A DNA stretch of 6,052 bases from Burkholderiaceae bacterium (GCA_017853735.1 JAFMJA010000171.1:1-6052); one strand, 5' to 3'. Positions 1 to 5,146 are shown, counted from the stretch's first letter. Translations and numbers: made by a program. The notes: a model not told the origin generated them from the letters alone.

Positions 1-31
1 GACGAGGGTTCGATTCCCTTCACCCGCTCCA
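1..31 (+). tRNA. 3' end of a tRNA, probably tRNA-Gly (5' part outside window)
   Basis: The T arm is complete: stem GAGGG (4-8), loop TTCGATT (9-15), stem CCCTT (16-20), with one G-U pair. It is followed by the 3' acceptor strand CACCCGC (21-27), discriminator T28 and an encoded CCA (29-31). The implied 5' acceptor strand is GCGGGTG. A GCGGG acceptor start and a U discriminator are typical of bacterial tRNA-Gly. The anticodon lies outside the window, so the isoacceptor cannot be named. The low-GC region begins straight after the CCA end. Confidence 0.88.
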
Positions 32-241
32 ACTTAGCTTTTCACAGCACTTCAAACAGTCGCATCAGCCCGAGCGTGCAGAGGATCAAGAAATGGCCGC
101 CGGGGGCATGAGAGAACGCAGATTTAGGCTATAGGGTGCAGTGCTTAGAAGCTAGGGATAAAGCTGGCAGCGACCCAATGAGGTCGGGCTATTGATTGCT
201 TTCCACTTGTCGATAAACTGCGGTAAAAAAATGACTACCCA

Positions 242-313
242 ATGCGTCTAGTCACTAACATGCTGGCTTTGACGCTGGCAACTGGAGGGGCTAGGGCTGA
301 GTGGATCATATGA
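242..313 (+). other. Possible decayed gene start: 23-codon signal-peptide-like frame
   Basis: The frame opens with ATG at 242 and reads MRLVTNMLALTLATGG followed by ARAEWII before a TGA at 311. This has the shape of a signal peptide: one positive charge, a hydrophobic core, then an A-x-A site followed by E-W. Many small exported proteins of betaproteobacteria begin their mature part this way. The frame stops about two residues into the would-be mature protein, and no continuation is seen in the other frames. There is no clear ribosome binding site before the ATG. It may be the remnant of a small secreted protein or simply chance; the evidence is weak. Confidence 0.2.
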
Positions 314-362
314 GGTAAATTTACCAACGAAGTCGTGTTTTAAATTTTTTTCCAAATCCAAT

Positions 363-371
363 AAAAGGAGG
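363..371 (+). promoter_or_regulatory. Strong Shine-Dalgarno site that fixes the GTG start at 379
   Basis: AAAAGGAGG sits 7 bases before the GTG at 379. It is the best ribosome binding site in the window and is the reason for choosing the GTG as start, since no ATG lies in a suitable position. Confidence 0.8.
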
Positions 372-378
372 CGAAAAC

Positions 379-999
379 GTGAGCAGTCTGTTACATGTTC
401 GCCTTTATCGTGCCTTGAGTTTTCTGGCGCTTGTTCTCTTTCTTCTACCTGCAAGCGCAGCGCCTGAGGTAAAGATCGCAGCCTTAGGGACTAGCTTTAC
501 CAACGGTAGAGGTGTGGCCTCTAGTCAAGCATACCCTGCTCGACTAGAGGTAAAGCTTAGACAGCGCAGCATCAACGCTGATGTTACGAACATGGGGGTC
601 AATGGGGATACCACTGTCGACCTGTTAAATCGACTTGAAAAAATTCCAGCAGGCACAGACCTTGTAATTTATGAATTTGCGCGAGGAAACGATTCGCGAG
701 CTGGCATATCAGAAGAAATTACAAAAATAAACTCTCAAGAAATCGTAAGAAAATTGTTGGGGAAGAACATTAAGGTATTGATTGTCGTTAGAGATCAAAT
801 AAAGGAACGATTAGATCGCCGGCTTAGCAGCTATGCAGCCACATTCACTGATCAAATGGTCGAAATAATTTCAATTCATCAGCCAGCCGACAAGATATTG
901 CATGACCGCGAAATTTGGTCGCATCCAACTGTTGAGGCACACGATGAAATCGCGGAATCTATGGTAGCTTTCGTGACCAGACTTCTGTCCAAACAATAA
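379..999 (+). CDS. Exported SGNH/GDSL-family hydrolase-like protein with divergent catalytic blocks
   Basis: The 206-residue product has a signal peptide (about residues 1-27, hydrophobic core 13-24, A-S-A cleavage site), so it should be periplasmic or secreted. The rest fits the small SGNH hydrolase fold of TesA-like esterases. Block I is LGTSFTNG with candidate nucleophile Ser39, block II NMGVNGDTT with oxyanion Gly76, block III RGND with Asn104, and the C-terminal block SHPTVEAHDEIA with candidate His182. Two features are odd. The usual GDS is GTS, and the acidic residue three positions before the catalytic His (the DxxH pattern) is absent: Ile179 is there, with Glu178 one place earlier. 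It may therefore use a different acid, work as a dyad, or have altered activity. Substrate is unknown; esters or lipids are likely for the family. Codon use is AT-rich compared with the minus-strand genes beyond 2600. It converges on the hydrolase at 1099-1971. Confidence 0.8.
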   Translation: MSSLLHVRLYRALSFLALVLFLLPASAAPEVKIAALGTSFTNGRGVASSQAYPARLEVKLRQRSINADVTNMGVNGDTTVDLLNRLEKIPAGTDLVIYEFARGNDSRAGISEEITKINSQEIVRKLLGKNIKVLIVVRDQIKERLDRRLSSYAATFTDQMVEIISIHQPADKILHDREIWSHPTVEAHDEIAESMVAFVTRLLSKQ

Positions 1000-1018
1000 T
1001 TTAAGCTTATATAAATTT

Positions 1019-1074
1019 TGTTTTTATCTTGTCGAATGCCAATGTCTATCGATGGCTAAAACAGATAAAAAACA
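1019..1074. terminator. Possible bidirectional terminator between convergent genes
   Basis: An AT-rich inverted repeat, TGTTTTTATCT (1019-1029) and AGATAAAAAACA (1063-1074), matches except for one extra A. It encloses a small GCCA/TGGC pair (1038-1041 and 1053-1056). It sits between the stop codons of the two convergent hydrolase genes, where a shared terminator would be expected. The stem has few G-C pairs and a long loop, so it would be weak. Confidence 0.3.
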
Positions 1075-1098
1075 CCATCCTTAACTCTTGAAATGAAC

Positions 1099-1971
1099 TT
1101 ACTGTAAGTTCTGCCTTAAGGGGTGCGCGAGCACGTCCTGAATCCATTGAACGATCAATGCGGCATTTATTCCGCCAGCATCGAAATGGCCGCCCTCTAC
1201 TTCCAGATACTTGCTTCTTGGATTGGCGGGTAGTTTGTCAAACACATAAGCGCTGCCTTCCCTGATCAATAAATCTTTTTTACCGATGAGCCAAAGCACC
1301 GGTACGCGAGCAGGTATTTTCGAGGCGGTCAAACTCATCTCCGCTTCTGAGTCGGGGGCCATGTAACTTAGGAAGATATGGGGCGTAGCCCAAACCCTGA
1401 AGGTGCCGCCCTGATTGATATCAGAAAATGGCTCAGACCGATCTCCTTGTCCCTGTTGAACCAAGTCCCGTGCCCTGTCCACCTCGTTCTTGAGGGTCCA
1501 TATGCGAATTGTCGCGAAGGGAATACCCTCGTAGAAGAATTTTGGCGTGTGTCCTGGCGAGATCAGTGCCAAAGCGTCAATGTCATCGTATTTGCTGGCA
1601 TAAGCCAGGATCGCCGGAGACCCAAGGCTTTGTCCAGCCAAAACGATACGACTGGCCCCCTGAGTTCTAAGCGCGTGTATGTGCGATTTGATTTCATCAA
1701 CCGCCATGGACCAGGGTTTGTCCATCAGGCGCTTGAATGACCAGGCCATCTCTGGTGTGACCACGAGCATGCCAGCCTTTGACATTGCCGATGCAATTGG
1801 GGTCAGCGTGGTGTCTCTGGGAGTGTGCCCCTGCTTGCCATGAAGCAACACAACGCCAATCGTGCCAGTTTCGTTTGCCTGTGCCTGTGCCTGTGCCTGT
1901 GCCTGAGCTTGGGCGAAGCCATGACACCAAATCAGACTGAACAAAATAAAAAATCGGGTAACACAAGACAT
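1099..1971 (-). CDS. Exported alpha/beta-fold hydrolase
   Basis: The 290-residue protein has the parts of an alpha/beta hydrolase in order: strand and oxyanion region VVLLHGKQG (about 40-48), nucleophile elbow LAGQSLGS with Ser115, probable acid Asp233 in LIGKKDLLI, and catalytic His262 in VEGGHFDAG. The N-terminus is a signal peptide (hydrophobic core about 7-19) running into six Ala-Gln pairs at residues 20-31, so the product should be exported. The ATG at 1971 is chosen because an AGGGGG ribosome binding site lies 5 bases upstream and the signal peptide begins there. The family covers esterases, lipases and peptidases; the substrate cannot be read from the sequence. It appears to be a single-gene unit with its own promoter, convergent with the SGNH hydrolase. 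The Ala-Gln repeat is described separately. Confidence 0.88.
   Translation of the reverse strand: MSCVTRFFILFSLIWCHGFAQAQAQAQAQAQANETGTIGVVLLHGKQGHTPRDTTLTPIASAMSKAGMLVVTPEMAWSFKRLMDKPWSMAVDEIKSHIHALRTQGASRIVLAGQSLGSPAILAYASKYDDIDALALISPGHTPKFFYEGIPFATIRIWTLKNEVDRARDLVQQGQGDRSEPFSDINQGGTFRVWATPHIFLSYMAPDSEAEMSLTASKIPARVPVLWLIGKKDLLIREGSAYVFDKLPANPRSKYLEVEGGHFDAGGINAALIVQWIQDVLAHPLRQNLQ
1876..1905 (-). repeat. In-frame hexanucleotide repeat encoding (Ala-Gln)n
   Basis: The + strand shows five perfect tandem copies of a 6-base unit (GCCTGT register) over 30 bases; on the coding strand this reads GCA-CAG. Together with a diverged neighbour at 1907-1918 it encodes the AQAQAQ tract at residues 20-31 of the alpha/beta hydrolase. 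Because the unit is two codons, gain or loss of copies keeps the reading frame and only changes the length around the signal-peptidase site. Confidence 0.9.
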
Positions 1972-2002
1972 GCTGACCCCCTAGCTGGAAATTTACGAAA
2001 GA

Positions 2003-2030
2003 ATTATTTTTATATTTTGCAAAAAATCAA
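2003..2030 (-). promoter_or_regulatory. Candidate promoter of the alpha/beta hydrolase gene
   Basis: On the minus strand TTGATT (2025-2030) is followed after 16 bases by AATAAT (2003-2008), matching four and five of six consensus bases. Transcription would begin near 1996, giving a leader of about 25 bases. The surrounding sequence is very AT-rich, which makes chance matches more likely. Confidence 0.4.
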
Positions 2031-2227
2031 CCCTCCTTTGTCGACATCAAATTCTTAGCAGCTTCACGCAAATGGCGCCAATAGTCACTGTGGAGATTAG
2101 GCGACAGGCCTGTAGTGCATTGGTTGTTACGGGATGCCGCAAACTGATGGCCGCAACAAAATGTCTCGATTGGAGCGTCGGATTTTTGTTTGATGAGCGA
2201 TAGGCCCATGTTCATAGTGCTCGCCAC
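2027..2227 (-). CDS. Doubtful small hypothetical protein (up to 66 aa)
   Basis: The longest frame starts with GTG at 2227; internal ATG codons at 2215 and 2209 are alternatives. None has a good ribosome binding site. I do not recognise the product. It has no signal peptide or membrane segment. It contains FCCGH and a later Cys (NNQCTTG), a possible but incomplete metal-binding pattern, and a plausible helical end (DYWRHLREAAKNLM). The amino-acid make-up looks more protein-like than most chance frames, which is why it is kept. It lies 55 bases upstream of the alpha/beta hydrolase on the same strand, and its stop codon overlaps the candidate promoter of that gene. It could be a gene fragment. 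Confidence 0.25.
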   Translation of the reverse strand: MASTMNMGLSLIKQKSDAPIETFCCGHQFAASRNNQCTTGLSPNLHSDYWRHLREAAKNLMSTKEG

Positions 2228-2290
2228 AGCTGCCAGATTTTAGCGCTGCAACTCTGTTTGCCCCAATCCGCTTGATGCGTTGCAAGCCAG

Positions 2291-2320
2291 TTGAGATTCA
2301 AGATGCTTTTATTCTTAGAT
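2291..2320 (+). promoter_or_regulatory. Possible promoter of the micro-ORF transcript
   Basis: TTGAGA (2291-2296) and TTAGAT (2315-2320) are 18 bases apart. The -35 matches four of six consensus bases and the -10 only three, so the call is weak. It is placed mainly because a + strand terminator downstream implies a transcript that begins in this area. The inverted repeat GCTTG/CAAGC (2270-2287) lies just upstream and could be a regulator site. Confidence 0.25.
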
Positions 2321-2376
2321 TACTCTGGCGCTAATTCGAGCGCAAAGTCAGCAACCTTTAACTGTTTGGAGACGCT

Positions 2377-2445
2377 ATGAATGCAGACAAAATTATTGGT
2401 TTGATTGGTGTGGCAGTAGCAGTAGCAGTGATTGGGGAGGTATAG
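2377..2445 (+). CDS. Micro-ORF 1: 22-residue hydrophobic peptide
   Basis: ATG at 2377 has GGAG (2368-2371) five bases upstream, a reasonable ribosome binding site. The peptide starts MNADK, continues IIGLIGVAVAVAVIG and ends in EV, so after a short polar start nearly all of it is one hydrophobic stretch of about 15 residues, long enough for a short membrane helix. The Ala-Val alternation comes from a GCAGTA hexamer repeat (2413-2427). It is followed two bases after its stop by a second micro-ORF and then by an intrinsic terminator, which supports transcription of the unit. Candidates are a small membrane protein or a small hydrophobic toxin, but I do not recognise it. It could also be chance within a small RNA. 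Confidence 0.35.
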   Translation: MNADKIIGLIGVAVAVAVIGEV

Positions 2446-2447
2446 GC

Positions 2448-2522
2448 GTGAGCATTCCTTATGTCCCGCTGCTTTTGCTAGGCAGATGCCTTAACGCAGA
2501 TTCAACAGCCCCGCTGGCATAG
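2448..2522 (+). CDS. Micro-ORF 2: 24-residue peptide, possibly coupled to micro-ORF 1
   Basis: The start is GTG at 2448. A strong ribosome binding site, GGGGAGG (2434-2440), lies seven bases upstream, inside the last codons of micro-ORF 1, an arrangement that favours translational coupling. The peptide begins MSIPYVPLLLLGRC and ends NADSTAPLA; the first half is hydrophobic. The intrinsic terminator begins 24 bases after the stop. I know of no family for it. The same frame stays open upstream to about 2319, but has no better start codon. Whether the peptide is made cannot be decided from sequence. Confidence 0.3.
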   Translation: MSIPYVPLLLLGRCLNADSTAPLA

Positions 2523-2545
2523 TCACTTATGCATTAGCGCAAATC

Positions 2546-2576
2546 AAGCCCAGTTTAAAGCTGGGCTTTTTCTTTT
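2546..2576 (+). terminator. Strong intrinsic terminator, + strand
   Basis: AAGCCCAG (2546-2553), a seven-base loop and CTGGGCTT (2561-2568) form a perfect 8-base-pair stem followed by TTTCTTTT. The T-run is on the + strand side; read from the minus strand the stem is followed by GATTTG, which is poor. It therefore mainly ends a + strand transcript, although no normal-sized + strand gene precedes it. It may give some termination for the Bug gene from the other side. Confidence 0.85.
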
Positions 2577-2617
2577 CTTCAGGGGGTTATGCACGCATCA
2601 ATTGCCGACCACACAGA

Positions 2618-3601
2618 TCAGTCCAAGCGGATATTGGCCGATTTGATCGCCTTGGTCCAACTGGCCGTATCAAGCTCCAGTTGCTTGGTGGTGTCGCTGG
2701 GAGACAGGTAGCGCACTTCGATACCAGCCTGGTCGGCACGCTGTTTCGTTTCTGGCTGTTCCATGCTGCGTTTGACGTCTGCCGAGAGTTTTTCCACCAC
2801 CTCGCGCGGCGTTCCTGCGGGCACATAAAGCGCCACCCAGGACTCCAGCTCGTAATTGCTCAAGCCCGCTTCTGCCACGGTGGGCACATTGGGCATCGAG
2901 GGGTGACGGGTTTTACCGGTAACGGCCAAGGCTTTGAGCTTGCCATTCTGCACATGTCCCATCACCGAAGGCGGCGTGGTGATGAACACCTGCACCTGCC
3001 CCGCCAAGACATCCTGAATCGCCTGGCCAGAGCCTTTGTAGGGCACATGAATCATATTGACACCAGTGAGCTGCTTGAAGATTTCGGTGCCAATATGCGA
3101 GACCGAACCGTTGCCCTGCGAGGCGTAGTTGAGCTTGCCTGGATTCTGCTTGGCGTAGGCGATGAAGTCGCGCAGGTTGTTGGCGGGCACCGAGGGGTGT
3201 ACTGCAATCACATTGGTTGCTACCGTGATCAGGCCCACCGGGGTCAGGTCTTTCAACTCCCAGGGCAGTTTGTTCATCAGGATCGGGTTGGCGATGTGGT
3301 AGCCCGAATAAGACACCAGGACGGTGTAGCCATCCTTGGGCGCGCGCGCCACTTGACCATAGGCCAGGTTGCCGCTGCCACCAGGTTTGTTGTCGACCAC
3401 CACCGATTGACCAGCCACGCGCGCCAGTGGCTCGCCGACCAGGCGTGCAGAGGTGTCCACCAGACCACCCGGCGGGTTGGGCACCACCAGGGTGATGGTT
3501 TTGCTGGGAAAGTTGTCGGCTGCATGCGCCCAGCCCATCAGGCCTAGCAGTGCCAGCAAGAGCAGCGGTGTACGGATGGCGCAGCGTGAATTTGATCGCA
3601 T
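2618..3601 (-). CDS. Bug/TctC-family periplasmic solute-binding receptor
   Basis: The 327-residue protein has the usual length for the Bug family (tripartite tricarboxylate transporter receptors, very numerous in Burkholderiales). A signal peptide covers residues 1-27 (core LLLLALLGLMGWAHA), so the mature protein is periplasmic. Family landmarks are the first strand and ligand loop ITLVVPNPPGGLVDTSAR (about 36-53), VVVDNKPGGSGNLAYGQVA, the NYASQGNGSVSHIGTEIF and VPYKGSGQAIQDVLAGQVQ blocks, and PTVAEAGL with PAGTP near the end. The ligand cannot be named; members bind various carboxylates and aromatic acids. ATG at 3601 is chosen because GGAG lies seven bases upstream and the signal peptide starts there; the frame stays open further upstream but that part overlaps the desaturase. 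No TctA/TctB membrane genes lie beside it. A terminator separates it from the desaturase, so it is probably a separate unit. Confidence 0.93.
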   Translation of the reverse strand: MRSNSRCAIRTPLLLLALLGLMGWAHAADNFPSKTITLVVPNPPGGLVDTSARLVGEPLARVAGQSVVVDNKPGGSGNLAYGQVARAPKDGYTVLVSYSGYHIANPILMNKLPWELKDLTPVGLITVATNVIAVHPSVPANNLRDFIAYAKQNPGKLNYASQGNGSVSHIGTEIFKQLTGVNMIHVPYKGSGQAIQDVLAGQVQVFITTPPSVMGHVQNGKLKALAVTGKTRHPSMPNVPTVAEAGLSNYELESWVALYVPAGTPREVVEKLSADVKRSMEQPETKQRADQAGIEVRYLSPSDTTKQLELDTASWTKAIKSANIRLD

Positions 3602-3655
3602 GTGATGTCTCCAGAAAAAAGTGCCGATTCTTGGCCGCGGTTTGGCCAGCGTCCT

Positions 3656-3685
3656 AGAACAATGGTGTTCACAAGAACCGGTCAA
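3656..3685 (-). promoter_or_regulatory. Possible promoter of the Bug receptor gene
   Basis: On the minus strand TTGACC (3680-3685) is a good -35 box. A weak -10, TGTTCT (3656-3661), lies 18 bases further on. A short inverted repeat, GTTC-TTGT-GAAC, falls in the spacer and might bind a regulator. Some promoter is expected here because a terminator lies just upstream. Confidence 0.3.
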
Positions 3686-3746
3686 CAGGTCCTCAGATGG
3701 CTTGAATAGCGCTGGGATTTGACTATAGCAGCCTTGATACCGGCAC

Positions 3747-3774
3747 AAAAAAGCCCGCACGAAGCGGGCCTTTT
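3747..3774 (-). terminator. Intrinsic terminator of the desaturase gene
   Basis: Read on the minus strand, GCCCGC, loop TTCGT and GCGGGC form a G-C-rich stem, extended by A-T pairs and followed by six T. It starts 24 bases after the desaturase stop codon and separates that gene from the Bug receptor. Confidence 0.88.
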
Positions 3775-3797
3775 CAGGAGCGGGTTGCGTCGGCCGA

Positions 3798-5012
3798 TCA
3801 GGCCTTGGCGGCTCGCAGTTTGAGAGAAAACTCGCGCAACACCGCAATTCCACTGGCCTCGGCGCGATGACACCAGGCCTGTAGGTCGGCCAGCAACTGT
3901 TCACGGCTGCGCGAGGTGTTGAGCCAGAGCTGGCGCAGCTCCTCACGCATGGTGACCATCTGGTCCAGTACCGGCGAGGCCGCGCGGGCTTTGGCCAATT
4001 CAGGCGCTGCCTCGGTGGGCACCTTGTCGGCATCCCGGTGCAGCCATCGGCTGGCAGCCTGGAGCACGCTGGCTTCTGCACTGCGCGCCTTCAGCGATAC
4101 CAGTTCCTGTTCGAAAGCTTGACGCATGCTCTTGGCATAGCCGGCCATGACTTCGTAGCGGTGCGCGATCAGGGCCTCCAGGGTCTTGTCGTCAGCCACC
4201 GGTTTGATGTTTCCATAGGCCAGCTTCGGCGGCGTTTTCTTGACCTTGGCCAGGCCCAGCGCGCTCAGGGCACTGATATAGACCCAGCCAATGTCAAATT
4301 CGTAGGGCTTGACCGACATCTTGGCAGAGGTCGGATAAGTGTGGTGGTTGTTGTGCAGCTCTTCGCCACCGATCAGGATGCCCCAGGGAACAATATTGGT
4401 GCTGGCATCGGGCGCTTCAAAATTGCGGTAGCCCCACCAATGACCAAATCCATTGATCACGCCAGCGGCGGTCACGGGAATCCAGGCCATCTGAACTGCC
4501 CACACAGCCAGTCCGGCAGCACCAAACAGCATCAGGTCGATGATCATCATCACGCCAACACCCTGCCAGGAGTAGCGGGTGTACAGATTGCGCTCGATCC
4601 AGTCGTCGGGGGTGCCATGGCCGTAGCGCGCCATGGTTTCCTTGTTTTTGGATTCCACGCGGTACAGCTCGGCACCTTGCCAGAAGACTTTGTTGATACC
4701 AAAAATATGCGGGCTGTGCGGATCGCCATCTTGCTCGCACTTGGCGTGGTGCTTGCGGTGGATGGAGGCCCATTCCTTGGTCACCTGGCCGGTGGTGAGC
4801 CACAGCCACAACCGGAAAAAATGGGCGGGAATCGGATGCAGGTCCAGGGCGCGGTGCGCCTGGCAACGGTGCAGATAGATAGTGACGCTGGCAATGGTGA
4901 CATGGGTCATCGCCAGGGTGAAGAGAACGATCTGCCACCAGGACAGATCCCAGGTACCATGGGCCAGCCAGTCGATCATCGCGTTGAGCACAGCCCAGTC
5001 AGGTAACAACAT
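3798..5012 (-). CDS. Membrane fatty-acid (acyl-CoA type) desaturase with long C-terminal extension
   Basis: The 404-residue protein has the three histidine boxes of the membrane di-iron desaturases: HRCQAH (48-53), HRKHH (85-89) and HNNHH (220-224), plus the conserved GHWWGYRNF (190-198). Hydrophobic segments around 26-47, 60-74 and 152-190 fit a membrane enzyme. It should insert a double bond in acyl chains using oxygen and an electron donor, adjusting membrane fluidity. The catalytic part ends near residue 260. An extra segment of about 130 residues follows (275-404), predicted helical and charged, without histidine-box features; its end (350-404, with REELRQLW and AWCHRAEASGI) recalls the helical tail of ISL3-type transposases. 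The start at 5012 has only a weak AAGAAAG ribosome site about nine bases upstream; Met12 has none better. The gene follows the RNA methyltransferase by about 130 bases, with its own promoter and leader hairpin, and ends at an intrinsic terminator. Confidence 0.93.
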   Translation of the reverse strand: MLLPDWAVLNAMIDWLAHGTWDLSWWQIVLFTLAMTHVTIASVTIYLHRCQAHRALDLHPIPAHFFRLWLWLTTGQVTKEWASIHRKHHAKCEQDGDPHSPHIFGINKVFWQGAELYRVESKNKETMARYGHGTPDDWIERNLYTRYSWQGVGVMMIIDLMLFGAAGLAVWAVQMAWIPVTAAGVINGFGHWWGYRNFEAPDASTNIVPWGILIGGEELHNNHHTYPTSAKMSVKPYEFDIGWVYISALSALGLAKVKKTPPKLAYGNIKPVADDKTLEALIAHRYEVMAGYAKSMRQAFEQELVSLKARSAEASVLQAASRWLHRDADKVPTEAAPELAKARAASPVLDQMVTMREELRQLWLNTSRSREQLLADLQAWCHRAEASGIAVLREFSLKLRAAKA

Positions 5013-5044
5013 AGGTCGGTTCTTTCTTGAACGTCATGTAAAGA

Positions 5045-5065
5045 GGGGTGGCAAAAAGCCACCCC
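5045..5065 (-). promoter_or_regulatory. 5' leader hairpin of the desaturase mRNA
   Basis: A perfect 8-base-pair hairpin: on the minus strand GGGGTGGC, loop TTTTT, GCCACCCC. What follows is TCTTTAC, too poor in T for a good terminator. If the promoter at 5075-5104 is right, the hairpin begins within a few bases of the mRNA 5' end. It could stabilise the mRNA or take part in regulation. The alternative is a weak terminator of the upstream methyltransferase gene. Confidence 0.6.
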
Positions 5066-5074
5066 AAGGCCAGG

Positions 5075-5104
5075 ATTCTAAGGCTTTGCGGGTTTTTCTG
5101 CCAG
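5075..5104 (-). promoter_or_regulatory. Candidate promoter of the desaturase gene
   Basis: On the minus strand CTGGCA (5099-5104, four of six consensus bases) is followed after 18 bases by TAGAAT (5075-5080, five of six). Transcription would begin near 5068, giving a leader of about 55 bases that contains the hairpin at 5045-5065. Confidence 0.5.
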
Positions 5105-5146
5105 CGCCGCCCAAATAGCCCATGGGATCGAGTTTGAGCAAAAAGC

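Larger units (their letters stand above)
32..378. other. Intergenic region, about 350 bases, between the tRNA and the SGNH hydrolase
   Basis: No convincing gene is seen. A small perfect hairpin, CGACC-CAATGA-GGTCG, lies at 171-186 and has no T-run after it, so it does not look like a terminator. A short signal-peptide-like reading frame lies at 242-313 and is listed separately. AT-rich sequence just before 379 probably carries the promoter of the next gene, but I cannot pick clear -35/-10 boxes. No second copy of the tRNA 3' end and no integrase fragment is visible. Confidence 0.6.
1972..2617. other. Gene-poor stretch, about 650 bases, with small-ORF unit
   Basis: No gene of normal size is seen here. 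Reading left to right, it holds the promoter region of the alpha/beta hydrolase, a doubtful minus-strand ORF (2027-2227), a small inverted repeat GCTTG/CAAGC (2270-2274 and 2283-2287), a possible + strand promoter (2291-2320), a hairpin GCGCT-AATTCG-AGCGC (2328-2343), two micro-ORFs (2377-2445 and 2448-2522) and an intrinsic terminator (2546-2576). The change from AT-rich to GC-rich DNA falls near 2580. Confidence 0.6.

Noticed and set aside
1876..1905. CRISPR-like array
   Set aside because: The repeat is a simple 6-base tandem unit inside a coding region, without spacers.
1825..2058. 77-codon + strand frame with a Cys-Leu repeat
   Set aside because: The repeat is the reverse reading of the Ala-Gln hexamer repeat in the hydrolase gene, and the frame is antisense to that gene's start and promoter.
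1..2580. Integrase, attachment-site repeat or insertion sequence next to the tRNA
   Set aside because: No recombinase motif, no terminal inverted repeats and no second copy of the tRNA 3' end were found by eye in the window.
2681..3547. 288-codon + strand frame opposite the Bug receptor
   Set aside because: It is antisense to a well-supported gene in GC-rich DNA, is rich in His, Arg and Gly in the manner of shadow frames, and shows no family motif.
3602..4081. Upstream extension of the Bug receptor frame by 160 codons
   Set aside because: It crosses the desaturase terminator and overlaps the desaturase coding region in another frame. The signal peptide and ribosome site place the start at 3601.
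4038..5006. 322-codon + strand frame opposite the desaturase
   Set aside because: It is a shadow of the desaturase gene; its composition follows from the histidine-box gene read in reverse and it has no recognisable domain.
4999..5037. 12-codon frame overlapping the desaturase start, possible leader peptide
   Set aside because: It has no ribosome binding site and lacks regulatory codon runs or attenuator structures downstream; its overlap with the start looks accidental.
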